Below, piece after piece: positions 16,116-26,552 of a stretch of 39,854 bases of DNA. The notes under the pieces are model-generated. The model saw only the letters and a list, made by a program, of their open reading frames with translations, made no database searches and was not told where the DNA came from. The stretch comes from Acidobacteriota bacterium (lineage in GTDB: Bacteria; Acidobacteriota; Terriglobia; Terriglobales; Acidobacteriaceae): contig QIAB01000034.1 in assembly GCA_003225455.1 (NCBI GenBank), positions 24,104 through 63,957 on the forward strand, in the 5' to 3' direction. Positions within the stretch are counted from its first letter, which is position 1, and the number at the start of each line of letters is the position of its first letter. A program made the translations under genes and the position numbers.

Positions 16116-19100
16116 TTACTCAATCCCGAACGGCTGGTTCCCTTTCCAGTCCGGGATGGAGTTCACGTGCAAGTCGGTGTTCGTGGGCAAACGGTGAACC
16201 AGGAACTTGAGCGAGAAGCCGACGGTCTGGGTTTCGTAATTGCGGGCGTTGTTGGCCGTGCCGACAATGTCGAAGTACACGTGAGGCGCAACTCGATAGC
16301 CAAGCCGGGCGAGGAAATTATAGTTTGGCCCGGTACTGTGGTTGCTGGCGAAGAAACCTTGCGCGAGCAGCACGGCGTTGATTCGAGCTGGGAAGAAGGC
16401 GGAGCGGTCTTGCGAGAAATACTGTGCGCCCAGGCTGGCGCGAATTTCGTATTCAAAACGTTTGTGGCGCGAGAACCAGGAAATCGGTATTGAGGCCAGG
16501 CCGTACTCTTGGGGGCTGAAGTATCCTCCCTGCCCGAGCGAAAAGAAGCTCAGGTTCTTCTGGTAGTGCATTCCGGTGACGTTGATGCCAAGGCTCAGGT
16601 TCTTCGCAACCACAAAGTAGAATCCTGCATTGCCGGAGGCTTCCCAGTTATTCGGAACGTTCTTTCCCGTGATGTACGAGCCGCTGGCAGAAGCGTACTG
16701 GCCGGCGCGTCTGCCTTTGTGGTCAAGTTGCAGCGTGCCCGTGTTGGAAACAACGCCGCCCCAGACCACACCCGTCCCCGGATCGCGCACGCCGGCATAC
16801 GAGAGCAGACTGTCCTTGACGCTGTCGCGCGTGGCCATGAACGTAATCGGTCCACCGAACGGACGGAAGCGTATACCGCCGGTGAAATTCTCGACCGGAA
16901 ATCCCTGGGGTGAGACGCCGAAGTCCAAACCGAGAGTGGCAGTCGATATTTGCGCTTCACCGGCCACGCCGGCCGTTGTCTGCTGACCAAATATCGCGCC
17001 CCGCGGCAAAGTGCCAAACTGAAACTTTGACTGACCGTTCGGCGTCCCGCTGAAAAGATAGACGCCATGTGCCTCAACACCAAACCGGACCCTGTTGCCG
17101 GCAGACACTGAGCCGCCGACCGTGCCATCCTCGATTATCAGGCGATCGATGCCAGCGTCTCCAGCGCGGCCTGTGGCGGCGCTGCCAACATCGGCAAATG
17201 GTGTGTTGCGGTTCTGCACCACATCAATTTGGTCTTGAATCTGCTGCTGCTTTTCCAAGTCAGTTTGAGGGTTAACGGCCTTGTTCCCATTCGCAGCGTT
17301 CTGATCAGTGTTGTTAGGATTTGGATTGGCCTGACTCGAATTGGACTGATTCCCGTTGCTTTGATTAGCCCCGTTCGGACTCGCATTGTCCTGATCGTCG
17401 AAGTTCGCGCTAACCAGTTTTACATGGAGATCCTCCGGCATCCTGTAGCTGGTAGTCTGCCGGCAAGCTGGCATCTGCGACGATGGAGCTGTGAGACCGG
17501 TTGTCGAATCGGCACCGCGGTCGGAAGACCCTCCGCCGTGCTGCGAGGCGCCTTCTTCCACGAAACTCCGCCGTGGCGTCGCAGGATTTTTTGCGGCCCT
17601 GAGCGCTGATTTCAGATAGCCCTGCGCTTCCTTGTATTTTCCGTGCGCGACAGCCTGCTTGGCCATCATCTGTAACAAGTCGGGATCGTTAGGGTAATGT
17701 TGCAGTCCTTGTTCCAGGAAATGGTCGGCCAGATCACTCTTGTGCGCGGCCAGGGCAGTCCCTGCCGCAGCGCGATAATCGCCTGCTTCCGCGTCAGTCA
17801 TGCCCCATGACTCATAGACGGTTAGCGCTCTCTGATAATCCTGCTGCCGCATGTATACATAAGCTAAGGCGCCATAGATTTTGGGATCGTTGGGGAGTTC
17901 ATGTTCGGCGTCGGTCAGAATGGCGATAGCGCGCTCGGGTTTCTTGTTCTGCAGAGCTTCCTGCGCCGTTCGCACGCTCCATGTTGACCAGATTTCGTCG
18001 ATTGCTGAGCGCTGCTTGCCCGTCAGGTCCGCGCGTGCCTTCGCCTTCGACAGAAACTCGCGCGGGTCGCGCTGCCGGTCCGCCAGCATGGCCCAGGCAA
18101 GCTGCACGTCAAGGTCGCCCGGCGGCATTTCACCCTGCGACTGAAAACGATTTCGAGCCTGCTGCAAGAGCTGGACTGTTTGTGTGTTCTCTCCCAATGC
18201 TGAGTGTGCGCTCGCCAACAGGGTTAAGAAGTTCGGTTCCTTCTCGAGCTGCATGCGAATACCAGCGGGCATGCGCTGTGCTTCGGCCAGAACGTCCCGA
18301 TCATCTTGCTGGTGGTGAAGCGCCGTGATGTAGCCGCGCCAGGCGTCAGCGGAATTCTGGTCTCGGGCAATAATTTCGCGATAGCCCTGGCGTGCCTTGG
18401 CGTAATTTCCTTCGCGCATCCAAATATCGACAAGCTGCAGTTGCGTGCTCTCCGCCGGCTCCCGTCCTGCCGTTTTCTCCAGGCTCAGTGAACGATTGAG
18501 GAAATCTTCCGCCTCGCTGCACTGACCGTCCGCGGAGTAGATTGCCGCTACCGAGTTGAGAAAGCCTGTGTTCTTCGTAGCGAGTTCATAGGTGTTTTGC
18601 GGCATGGAACGCACTGCCGCCTTGGCATGCGCGAAATCGCGCATGCGCGCATAGCCTCCGACCAGCCCCTCCCAGGCAATCGCGTTATCCGGGTGCAACC
18701 TAGTCGCTTGTTTGTAAACTTCGAATGCGCGGTCCGTCTTTCCTTGATCCATCAGCGCGCTTGCAACTTCGAGACGCACATTTAGAGCGTCATCCGTGTC
18801 AGCTTGAGCAGCGGCGTCTATCGCCTGACGCAATGCGCGGTCGCCCTCGGCCGGCTGATTGGTACTGTAATAAGCGAGCGCCATTTCAGAGAGGTAGTCT
18901 GGGCGAGTCTCAATTTGTGGCTTCGTGGTTGGCGGAATGCGCTGCGCGGTCTCGATTGCAGCCTTCGGGTTTTTCGCGCCGATCTGTGCTCTGATGAGTC
19001 CTAGCCAGCTTTGCGCGTCAGCCGGATTGACGGCCGTCAACTGCGTATACGCCTGAGCGGCTTCTGAGTAATTTCGCTTGCGTTCTGTTGCCCCGGCCAG

Positions 19101-20591
19101 ACCATGCAACGCGTCTGTCGCTCCTGGTTTCAGCGCAAGTGCCTGCTGATAATCGGCAATGGCGGCATCGGCTTGATTCTGATTAAGCGCGGTCGCGCCC
19201 TGCTGCATCAGTGCCCAGAACTTCGCGTTGCGATAGCCTTGCTCAACATCCGTCCGATTCGGAACCAACCTGCGTGCTTTGTCGAACAGATTTACCGCAT
19301 CATCAAATTTCCTTTCATCGAGTCGAATGAAGGCGAGCCCGGCGATGGCGTCAGTGTTGTTCGGAGATTGGCTGAGCACCTGCTGGAATTGCGCTTCCGC
19401 ATCCGGCAACTTCTTCTCACGCACCTTGGCCTGGGCAATGCCGAGCTTGGCCTGCGTGTCTTGCGGATGAAGGGCCAGCGCCTCCTGATAGGCCATGATC
19501 GCAGCTTCTGGCTGGTTCTGCTGCAGTGCGGTCGAGCCTTGCTGCATCAGGGACCAGAACTTCGCAGTCTCGTAACCTTCGCGAACGTCGGTTCTCTTTG
19601 GAGCCAACGTGCGCGCCCGATCGAACAAAGCGGTTGCTTCATCGAATCTCTTCTGATTCAAGCGGACGAAAGCCAGGCCGGCGATTGCGTTGGCATCGTT
19701 TGGCGAGCGGCGCAGAACGTCTGCGAACTTAGCTTCAGCCATGCCCATGTCCTTACTGCGCAACGCCTGGAAGCCGCGCTCTTTGTTGGCCTCTTCTTCA
19801 GCATGTTCCTGCTTTGCTCGCAAGGACGTCTGAATGTTTTGCAGTTCCTGATCCGGGTAGCGCTGCAAGTACGCGTCGAGCGCGGCGAGCGCAGCCGGGT
19901 TCTCTTTTTCCCAGAGAAGCGCCTGGCGCCATTCCGTGCGCGCCTGCTCCACCGCACCGGGGTCATGCAGCGACTGCAGCAACTGAAATCCTTCCATGCG
20001 CGTTTTCGGATCGTAGACGAGCACGCGCGCGAGCCACAGTCGATACACTTCATTGTTGCGGTCGCGGGCGCAGAGCCGGCGTAATTGCGCGATCGCCTTC
20101 TCGCGGCCACCGGTGCTGGCAGCTTCCGTTTCATAGAATGGCTCCGCCCATTTGCCCGAAGGCGGCTCGCCGCCGAAGACTTCGTTGTAAATTTTCATCG
20201 CCTCGTCTGGCTTGTGCTGCATTGCAAGGCGGCCAGCCTCGTCAAGCCGGTTGCGTTCCTGCGGCGTGAGCACGTGCATCTTCTCAATGGTGGCGATTGC
20301 CGGATCCTTGGGATTGATCTTTCGCAGGCGGTCCAGGTAAGAACGTTCTTCTTCAGCTTCGCCATTCTGCTTGGCATAGCGAGCCAGACCAGCAATCGCT
20401 TCGGTTTGGTTGGGGCTTACCAGAAGCACTTGCTTCCAGTTCTGAGCGGCGAGATCCATACGTCCACGCGCCTCAAGCGAGCGGGCTTTACTCAGCAGAA
20501 TATCGACACCACCTGGTGTCTGCGCCGAAAGAGACGCAACCGCCAGCAGTGTGAGCAGAAAAAACAAACTACGATGAATGATTCGAGTCAT
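16116..20591 (-). CDS. bcsC: Cellulose synthase outer-membrane subunit BcsC (TPR plus beta-barrel)
   Basis: Exports nascent cellulose through the periplasm and outer membrane. From the ATG at 20591 it has 1491 residues: a signal peptide (RSLFFLLTLLAVASLSAQ), a long array of TPR repeats to about residue 1050 with a strikingly repeated block (NPTxAIxxY-type units such as ANAIAGLAFVRLNQKRFDEA), an Asn/Gln-rich linker (about 1064-1110) and a C-terminal BCSC_C barrel (about 1130-1490) ending in IPDWKGNQPFGIE. A longer ORF starts at 20654, but the ATG at 20591 precedes the signal peptide and follows AAGAGG that overlaps the bcsAB stop codon. It lies 13 bases after bcsAB, so the two are surely co-transcribed. 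Confidence 0.94.
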   Translation of the reverse strand: MTRIIHRSLFFLLTLLAVASLSAQTPGGVDILLSKARSLEARGRMDLAAQNWKQVLLVSPNQTEAIAGLARYAKQNGEAEEERSYLDRLRKINPKDPAIATIEKMHVLTPQERNRLDEAGRLAMQHKPDEAMKIYNEVFGGEPPSGKWAEPFYETEAASTGGREKAIAQLRRLCARDRNNEVYRLWLARVLVYDPKTRMEGFQLLQSLHDPGAVEQARTEWRQALLWEKENPAALAALDAYLQRYPDQELQNIQTSLRAKQEHAEEEANKERGFQALRSKDMGMAEAKFADVLRRSPNDANAIAGLAFVRLNQKRFDEATALFDRARTLAPKRTDVREGYETAKFWSLMQQGSTALQQNQPEAAIMAYQEALALHPQDTQAKLGIAQAKVREKKLPDAEAQFQQVLSQSPNNTDAIAGLAFIRLDERKFDDAVNLFDKARRLVPNRTDVEQGYRNAKFWALMQQGATALNQNQADAAIADYQQALALKPGATDALHGLAGATERKRNYSEAAQAYTQLTAVNPADAQSWLGLIRAQIGAKNPKAAIETAQRIPPTTKPQIETRPDYLSEMALAYYSTNQPAEGDRALRQAIDAAAQADTDDALNVRLEVASALMDQGKTDRAFEVYKQATRLHPDNAIAWEGLVGGYARMRDFAHAKAAVRSMPQNTYELATKNTGFLNSVAAIYSADGQCSEAEDFLNRSLSLEKTAGREPAESTQLQLVDIWMREGNYAKARQGYREIIARDQNSADAWRGYITALHHQQDDRDVLAEAQRMPAGIRMQLEKEPNFLTLLASAHSALGENTQTVQLLQQARNRFQSQGEMPPGDLDVQLAWAMLADRQRDPREFLSKAKARADLTGKQRSAIDEIWSTWSVRTAQEALQNKKPERAIAILTDAEHELPNDPKIYGALAYVYMRQQDYQRALTVYESWGMTDAEAGDYRAAAGTALAAHKSDLADHFLEQGLQHYPNDPDLLQMMAKQAVAHGKYKEAQGYLKSALRAAKNPATPRRSFVEEGASQHGGGSSDRGADSTTGLTAPSSQMPACRQTTSYRMPEDLHVKLVSANFDDQDNASPNGANQSNGNQSNSSQANPNPNNTDQNAANGNKAVNPQTDLEKQQQIQDQIDVVQNRNTPFADVGSAATGRAGDAGIDRLIIEDGTVGGSVSAGNRVRFGVEAHGVYLFSGTPNGQSKFQFGTLPRGAIFGQQTTAGVAGEAQISTATLGLDFGVSPQGFPVENFTGGIRFRPFGGPITFMATRDSVKDSLLSYAGVRDPGTGVVWGGVVSNTGTLQLDHKGRRAGQYASASGSYITGKNVPNNWEASGNAGFYFVVAKNLSLGINVTGMHYQKNLSFFSLGQGGYFSPQEYGLASIPISWFSRHKRFEYEIRASLGAQYFSQDRSAFFPARINAVLLAQGFFASNHSTGPNYNFLARLGYRVAPHVYFDIVGTANNARNYETQTVGFSLKFLVHRLPTNTDLHVNSIPDWKGNQPFGIE

Positions 20592-20604
20592 AGGTGCCAG
20601 CCTC

Positions 20605-23600
20605 TTAGATGCTTCCCACTCTAAGTCGGTGTGCTGCAATGCGTTCTGTGCCATGGTGCAACCAAGCGGCGACTATGAACGCGAGCAGCACCACGACCAG
20701 CGGGATAAGCCAGTAGCGCTCGAATAAAAAAACACTACTTTGCTGATAAGGATCGAGGTGGCCAGAGTGATAGGCAAACGTGCCTACGAGGAAAGATTGA
20801 AAGCGTCCGTTTTGCGCAACTGCCAAGCCTCCGTAAATCGGGCCTTTTTCTGCGGTTGGCGTGAACATGGCGGCCATCGCGTCGTTGCCTTTCGGCGTAA
20901 GAGGCGCAATGGCTACGATGGAGCGGTCTGAACGAAAAGGCGAGACGAAATCTTCCACGATAAGATCAAACGGTTTTCCGCTCGCGAGCAGGCGCGCCAC
21001 TTTCTGCAGATCTGGCGCGCGAAATGGCCATTCAGGATGCAGCAGCCGAGACGGTTCCGGTTTGCTGTTCAGGTGCATTCCGTCCTGGGAAAGTTCGAGA
21101 GGCATGCTGTCCGCCCACTCGGATAGCAGTGGTTGCGAAGAGGGAGTGCCGAGCAAAACGATATCCTTATCATGTACGCCTTCAAGGTGAGCGGCATCCG
21201 TGATGCTTATGTTGGTCGCAGCCGAGCCAGTCTGCGCGCCAAAAAACCCCATCATGTCAAGCAGCGCCTCGTACTCTGCTGACGTCGGTGCCTGCGATAA
21301 CACGACCGCGGTCCGTCCAAGATCAGGCCATCCGGTGAACGGATAGCCCGAATCGGCGAACAGCTCTAGCCTGGGCAAAACAACCGAATGTGGGAGCCCG
21401 CTGAGATCAAGCGACGAATCTCGATGAACGGCAGCGTATTGCCATACGTTTGTGGGCGCACCGCCACGGCCGAAATCGAAATCCACCGTCAGTGTGTTTG
21501 TGTAGGGCCGCAATCTGCCGGTAGGAAGCCGCACTATTTCCGCTTCGTCCACCGAGGACGAGGCTGGCTTCAATCGAATGCTGTCAACGTCCCGATCGTT
21601 TAGCCGAACGTGCAACGCCGCCTGCGAGCCCTCGGCCACGCCTGCGTACGAGTACTTGAGAAGCAGCGGGACGGATTGGCGCGCCTCCAGGAAAAGATCT
21701 GGCGGAAGGCGGAAATAGAGGTTGATCGATCCCGATCCTTTTAGCTTTAAGCGCTCAGCCGTGGTGTACATTCCAACCGGTGCGGGCTGGCCGGTCTTGA
21801 GCCATCGCGGAGCGTCATACTCATGGCGGGCCGGAAGATTAATGTCGCGCACATAGACGGCATCGGTGTGGGCCTGAGCATTGTTTCGTGTGACTAACGC
21901 GCGAGCAGCTAGAAGCAGATCCTCGGTTCGCTCCCCGGCAATGATCAGCAATTTTCCGTATGGATCTCGCGGATTGTCACGCACTGCGATAAGCGCTCCA
22001 GGCCGCGGCGGAAGCGACAAGCTGGCGGCAAGCTCAGAGTTGCGCAGCGCCAAGACTACCGCGTTCCCGGCCGGCAGCTCGCCCACGGTGACTGGGAATC
22101 GGACACCTCGAAAGTCTGAAAAGATGCCAAACCATGAAGCCACGACCGACGCGGCTTCCAGAACATCCCTGCCAGGACGATCGGAAAAGACTACCGGCAG
22201 GGTCCAGGAATGCTGTCCCGCAGAATCGAAGAATGGCACTGGCAGCAAGGCGAGATCATTTGCCAGCGCCAAACGGGTTCCGCTCAGACTAAGTACGCTA
22301 CCAGGGCTGATAGTGATCCAGGGCGCACGCGTGTGCCGGCAAGCGGCGCAGCTTCCCTGTAGTTGAAAAGTTAGCGTGTTGTTATTGGTCAGTAAATCCG
22401 TGGGCAGCGGGATCTCGGTCTGTGAGGCGGGTCCGGGCACGATTGCTACGGAGCCCACACGGGTGCCATTCAGCCACAAATCCAGACTGCTTTCGTTTGG
22501 ACGCAGCAGAGGCGCCGAATAGTGAAGGTCAATGGTCGCGCCGCTGATGATTTTGGTGAGCGGCATATCCAAGAAGAAGTTTTGGGAAGCTCCCGCTGCC
22601 TGCAATGTGATGAGTCGCTGCCCGCTCAGTGCGCTGAGCTCATATCGCTCATGGAAGGCGGCAGGCTGAGCTGCAGGTTGGACCCCGGGCGCTTGTGCTG
22701 CAGGCACATCGGTTTTATTCGGAGCTGCGGCATCAGACCCATGTATCTTTGCGGGCGTTACCACCAGCAGTCCAAACAGCAGAATGGACGCCGCAGCAAC
22801 CGGTACACGCTGCTTCTCTCTCTCTCCGCGCACTGGTTTGCGCTCCGGAGAGGGTCGCGGCGTAAACAAGCCAAGCAGCACGATGCCAACGCCGCGCAAC
22901 GAGAGCCACAGAATGTGCGCCAAACTGCGCAGGGGGCGGTCTACCGGCCGCGAGTTGTGCCAGGCGAGCCAAGCCTCCGGGCGCGAATAAAGAAGATTCA
23001 CCAAATATTTCTCTTGCGAGAACGAGAGTTCAGGAAAGAAAAGGTGCTGATGCCGTTTGGCCGAATGCACGACACGAGCCGGAATTTCGCATCGCGATGC
23101 GTTGCTCCCGAATACAACGGTGACCGGAGCTCCGCGCACAAATTGTACGGAGCGGGCCAGGCGGGCCATGGCTCCTCGACCGGAAAGTTGCGCCGTTAAA
23201 CCCGCGATTTGGTCTCCATTTGCGGCAACCAACGTGAGCGGCACGCGCAAGTTCACCCGGACTTGCGATCGCCGTTGCCGTTTCTCCCATGCGACCGAAG
23301 CCGCTACAGACAAGATTATTACGTTATAAACCGTCCAAACTGTATTCATGATCACGGTATCGTGATGGGCGGGATCGGAAACCAAACGCCGCCCCGCCAT
23401 GAAAAGTCCGCCTATGTTAAGGGCCAGCAAAAACAGGAATGGCAGCGCAATGCGACGATCAAAATATGACCTGCGAATAATGCCGCCCTTGCTGGTGACG
23501 TTGAATTTGCCGAGCCGCGGATTAATCAGCGCCAGCAATGTGGGAAACAGAATGTACGGCGCCAGCACCGCCTCATAGATCTCGTTCCAGAAGGAAAAGC

Positions 23601-24975
23601 GGTGGCGCCCCTGAATGCGCGAGTTCGTCATGTTCGAAAGCACGATGTGCGGAAGCGCGTACGCGAACACGGCTAATGAGTAGCCGTAAATGTTCACCAT
23701 CCCGAATAGCAGGTACACAAGCGGAATGACCAGAAAGATAAGCCGCGGCAGCGCGAACAGAAAATGCGTGGTTGCGTTGAAGTAGCAGAGCCGTTGTGAA
23801 AAGGAAAGTCCGCGCACGAACAACGGATTCTCCGTGCGCAGGATCTGCACCATACCGCGAGCCCAGCGAATACGCTGGCCAATGTGCGCGGCGAGGCTTT
23901 CGGTGGCCAGACCCGCCGCCTGTGGAATATTGATGTAGGCGGTGTTCCAACGCCGCCTTTGCATGCGCAGAGCCGTGTGCGCGTCTTCCGTCACCGTCTC
24001 TACTGCGATGCCGCCGATCTCATTCAGCGCCTTCCGCCGAAGCACCGCGCACGACCCGCAGAAGAAGCTCGCATTCCACAGATCATTGCCATCCTGCACA
24101 AGACGATGGAATAGTTCCCCTTCATTCGGGATTTTCCGGAACTGCCCAAGATTGCGCTCGAACGGATCCGGCGAATAGAAATGATGGGGAGTTTGGACCA
24201 TCCCCAGCCGGCGGTCACGCATGAACCAGCCGAGTGTTGTCTGCAAGAACGAGCGTGTGGGAATGTGATCGGAGTCAAAAATCGCTACATATTCACCACT
24301 CGTACGCCCAAGGGCGTGATTAATGTTTCCCGCTTTCGCGTGCGCGTTATTGCTGCGAGTGATGTAACCTGCGCCAACTCTGGTGGCAAAATCGGCAAAC
24401 TCCTTACGCCGCCCGTCGTCAAGCACGAAAACTCTGATCTTGCTGCCGGGATAGTCCAGGGCAAGCGCTCCCAGGACAGTAGCCCGGACGACGCTAAGCG
24501 ATTCGTTGTAGGTAGGAATGAAAACATCCACGGTAGGCCAGTTCTGAGGATTTCCCGTCAACGGTACCGGCGGCCGTCTCAAGGGCCGCAACGTTTGAAA
24601 GTATCCCAACACAAGCGTGACAAACGCGTAGAGTTCAGCAAATAAGAGAAGCAACACGAAAATTGTGTCCCATTGATGCAGATGGCCTGAACTGGTAACC
24701 CCTTCCCATGTCTGCATCACCCGCCAGTATCCGTAACGCAGCGTGCTGAAAACGGAGATGGCCATCAAGGTCATGGTGACGGTCGCAGCGCGCGATACCC
24801 AGTTCAGCAGCAACGCGGCCGCAATCAGCGTAACCCCAAGAATTCCTTGTTCCTTCCACGGAAGCGGGAGGATTAGAAGTACACCAAGGCCAAACAATCC
24901 AAGCGGGGCCAGCAGACCCCACACGAGCGCATAGAGGACTGAACTTTCTCCAGATGGAGCAGAGAATTCCGTCAT
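20605..24975 (-). CDS. bcsAB: Fused cellulose synthase BcsA-BcsB (AcsAB type)
   Basis: One 1456-residue polypeptide joins the catalytic and periplasmic subunits. N-terminal TM helices precede a family-2 glycosyltransferase with VFIPTYNES, D186-D187 (VLDDGRR), D234xD236 (FDSDH), TED near 328 and Q367RIRW371. A PilZ domain follows with R569 and R573 (RSQVR) and Q596LSGRG; glutamine replaces the usual D/N. A second hydrophobic segment (about 725-745) leads to the BcsB part and a final TM helix (about 1420-1442). UDP-glucose is polymerised and the chain is passed through the inner membrane. The ATG at 24975 is chosen over 25041 because GAGGCTGGC lies just before it, as before bcsC. The fusion resembles AcsAB of Komagataeibacter. 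Confidence 0.95.
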   Translation of the reverse strand: MTEFSAPSGESSVLYALVWGLLAPLGLFGLGVLLILPLPWKEQGILGVTLIAAALLLNWVSRAATVTMTLMAISVFSTLRYGYWRVMQTWEGVTSSGHLHQWDTIFVLLLLFAELYAFVTLVLGYFQTLRPLRRPPVPLTGNPQNWPTVDVFIPTYNESLSVVRATVLGALALDYPGSKIRVFVLDDGRRKEFADFATRVGAGYITRSNNAHAKAGNINHALGRTSGEYVAIFDSDHIPTRSFLQTTLGWFMRDRRLGMVQTPHHFYSPDPFERNLGQFRKIPNEGELFHRLVQDGNDLWNASFFCGSCAVLRRKALNEIGGIAVETVTEDAHTALRMQRRRWNTAYINIPQAAGLATESLAAHIGQRIRWARGMVQILRTENPLFVRGLSFSQRLCYFNATTHFLFALPRLIFLVIPLVYLLFGMVNIYGYSLAVFAYALPHIVLSNMTNSRIQGRHRFSFWNEIYEAVLAPYILFPTLLALINPRLGKFNVTSKGGIIRRSYFDRRIALPFLFLLALNIGGLFMAGRRLVSDPAHHDTVIMNTVWTVYNVIILSVAASVAWEKRQRRSQVRVNLRVPLTLVAANGDQIAGLTAQLSGRGAMARLARSVQFVRGAPVTVVFGSNASRCEIPARVVHSAKRHQHLFFPELSFSQEKYLVNLLYSRPEAWLAWHNSRPVDRPLRSLAHILWLSLRGVGIVLLGLFTPRPSPERKPVRGEREKQRVPVAAASILLFGLLVVTPAKIHGSDAAAPNKTDVPAAQAPGVQPAAQPAAFHERYELSALSGQRLITLQAAGASQNFFLDMPLTKIISGATIDLHYSAPLLRPNESSLDLWLNGTRVGSVAIVPGPASQTEIPLPTDLLTNNNTLTFQLQGSCAACRHTRAPWITISPGSVLSLSGTRLALANDLALLPVPFFDSAGQHSWTLPVVFSDRPGRDVLEAASVVASWFGIFSDFRGVRFPVTVGELPAGNAVVLALRNSELAASLSLPPRPGALIAVRDNPRDPYGKLLIIAGERTEDLLLAARALVTRNNAQAHTDAVYVRDINLPARHEYDAPRWLKTGQPAPVGMYTTAERLKLKGSGSINLYFRLPPDLFLEARQSVPLLLKYSYAGVAEGSQAALHVRLNDRDVDSIRLKPASSSVDEAEIVRLPTGRLRPYTNTLTVDFDFGRGGAPTNVWQYAAVHRDSSLDLSGLPHSVVLPRLELFADSGYPFTGWPDLGRTAVVLSQAPTSAEYEALLDMMGFFGAQTGSAATNISITDAAHLEGVHDKDIVLLGTPSSQPLLSEWADSMPLELSQDGMHLNSKPEPSRLLHPEWPFRAPDLQKVARLLASGKPFDLIVEDFVSPFRSDRSIVAIAPLTPKGNDAMAAMFTPTAEKGPIYGGLAVAQNGRFQSFLVGTFAYHSGHLDPYQQSSVFLFERYWLIPLVVVLLAFIVAAWLHHGTERIAAHRLRVGSI

Positions 24976-25254
24976 AACCCGCCAGCCTCGACTGAAAATA
25001 AAGCTAAGCTGGGTTGTACACAGATATGCGCCCGCCAACACGGGATGGGCAAGCAGCAGCCTGGTGCGGCTGATCTGCGATGCTGGCTCATTGTGAACAG
25101 TTGTTTCATCTTTCCAATTGCTTTTCAGGATTTTGGAATCAGACGAAGCGTGTGTTTTGTTGCAGTTCTGATGCTGATCCGCTAGCTTGCGCTGCCCACC
25201 AAGACTCGCGATGTAGGGAATAATATCGCTTTCATCTTGTGAGTTTAGCGTGGG

Positions 25255-25272
25255 GTGAGCCTACTGGCTCAC
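25255..25272. promoter_or_regulatory. Perfect 7-bp hairpin in the bcsAB-bcsZ divergent region
   Basis: GTGAGCC, loop TACT, GGCTCAC. It lies in the 464-base region 24976-25439 between the divergent bcsAB and bcsZ starts, which must hold both promoters. No T-run follows on either strand in the right place for a terminator, so an operator or RNA element is more likely. No c-di-GMP riboswitch core was recognised here, and nothing else in the gap could be assigned. Confidence 0.35.
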
Positions 25273-25439
25273 GAAAAAAGCAAAAATCTAAGTGAGTAGT
25301 ACATCTCGCTTTGCGCTTCTCTGCATCGTTGAAGGCATGTCCTTCCCATTGTACGAACGATTTTGTTACGAGCACAATGCAGAAGGATTGCAGGCGGCAC
25401 CATTCACGGCTTGCCGAAAACCAAAATGCGGAAGGAATG

Positions 25440-26552
25440 ATGAAGCTGAACGCACTCTGGAGTCTATTGGCGGCGATTTTGATCATCGCGAACTGCGGCG
25501 CAGAAGATTGGACGCCGCTTTGGAAGAGCTATGCTGCGGCCTTCATGGACAATCAAATTCGCGTCATTGATCATGACGCTGCTGATCGCACCACCTCGGA
25601 AGGTCAAGCTTACGCGATGTTCTTCGCGCTTGTCGCCAATGACCGTTCCCGCTTTGATGGTCTGCTCCACTGGACCGAGGTCAATCTGGCATCGGGTGAT
25701 CTTGCGACTCACTTGCCCGCATGGTCATGGGGACACGGTCCGAACGACAAATGGGGTGTGCTCGACAGCAATTCCGCCTCAGATGCCGACGTTTGGATGG
25801 CGTACACACTGCTTCAAGCCGGCAAGGCGTGGAATGAACCGCACTACGCTTCGCTTGGAACTGCTCTGGCGAAGCGAATTGCCGCAGAAGAGGTCGTGCA
25901 GATACCAGGGTTCGGAACTGCGCTCCTTCCGGGCGCAAGAGGTTTTCACAAAGGTGACTCGTATCGCCTGAACGCCAGTTATCTGCCGCTGCAACTCTTC
26001 ATCTGGCTCGGTCATGAAATTCCGGATGGGCCATGGCAGCAGATTGCGGTGCAGATCCCCGCTTTGGTGAGCGGCTCCGCGCCCCAGGGCTTTGCGTCGG
26101 ATTGGGTTGAAGTCAAGCCTGGCAAGGGTTTCACACCATCTCCACTGGGCAGTTATGACGCGATTCGCGTCTATCTGTGGGCCGGCTTGCTCGATCTGGC
26201 AACTCCCGGCCGCGACACGCTGCTCAAGGCGCTCTCCGGAATGGCGCGCTATCTCCATAACAACCCTGTACCTCCCTCGAAGGTCAAGCCGGAGGGAAGC
26301 ATCGAAGATCCCAAAAGCCCGGTAGGATTTTCTGCCGCCCTGCTACCTTACCTTTCAGCTTTGGGTGAGAAGAACCTCGCGGATGAACAGATCTCGCGAG
26401 TGCGATCGGAGTTCAACTCTAAGACCGGCCTATACGGCAATCCTGCAAAATACTACGATCAGAATTTGACGCTGTTTGCACTGGGTTGGAGAGAGCGGCA
26501 GTTTTGGTTCGATCCTCAAGGCAACCTGAAGACCAGTTGGAAGCACGATTGA
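25440..26552 (+). CDS. bcsZ: Periplasmic GH8 endo-beta-1,4-glucanase BcsZ
   Basis: Cellulase of glycoside hydrolase family 8 that trims cellulose during its export and is needed for normal synthesis in several bacteria. From the ATG at 25440 it has 370 residues: signal peptide MKLNALWSLLAAILIIANCGA, TTSEGQAYAM with the catalytic acid E54, WSWGH, DSNSASDADVWMAYTLL (D115, D117) and SYRLNASYLPLQLF. A longer ORF starts at 25311 but has no signal peptide at its N-terminus; GGAAGGA directly before ATGATG supports the shorter form. It is divergent from bcsAB-bcsC, an unusual separation for a gene often in the same operon. Confidence 0.92.
   Translation: MKLNALWSLLAAILIIANCGAEDWTPLWKSYAAAFMDNQIRVIDHDAADRTTSEGQAYAMFFALVANDRSRFDGLLHWTEVNLASGDLATHLPAWSWGHGPNDKWGVLDSNSASDADVWMAYTLLQAGKAWNEPHYASLGTALAKRIAAEEVVQIPGFGTALLPGARGFHKGDSYRLNASYLPLQLFIWLGHEIPDGPWQQIAVQIPALVSGSAPQGFASDWVEVKPGKGFTPSPLGSYDAIRVYLWAGLLDLATPGRDTLLKALSGMARYLHNNPVPPSKVKPEGSIEDPKSPVGFSAALLPYLSALGEKNLADEQISRVRSEFNSKTGLYGNPAKYYDQNLTLFALGWRERQFWFDPQGNLKTSWKHD

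Noticed and set aside
19104-20084. 326-codon plus-strand ORF inside bcsC
   Set aside because: Antisense to clear TPR repeats; the repeated codons of bcsC keep the opposite frame open.
25255-25272. Rho-independent terminator
   Set aside because: The stem is perfect, but A-rich sequence follows on the plus strand and no T-run lies behind it on either strand.
24976-25439. c-di-GMP riboswitch between bcsAB and bcsZ
   Set aside because: Looked for because of the pathway, but no GEMM-type core was seen; only a simple 7-bp hairpin.
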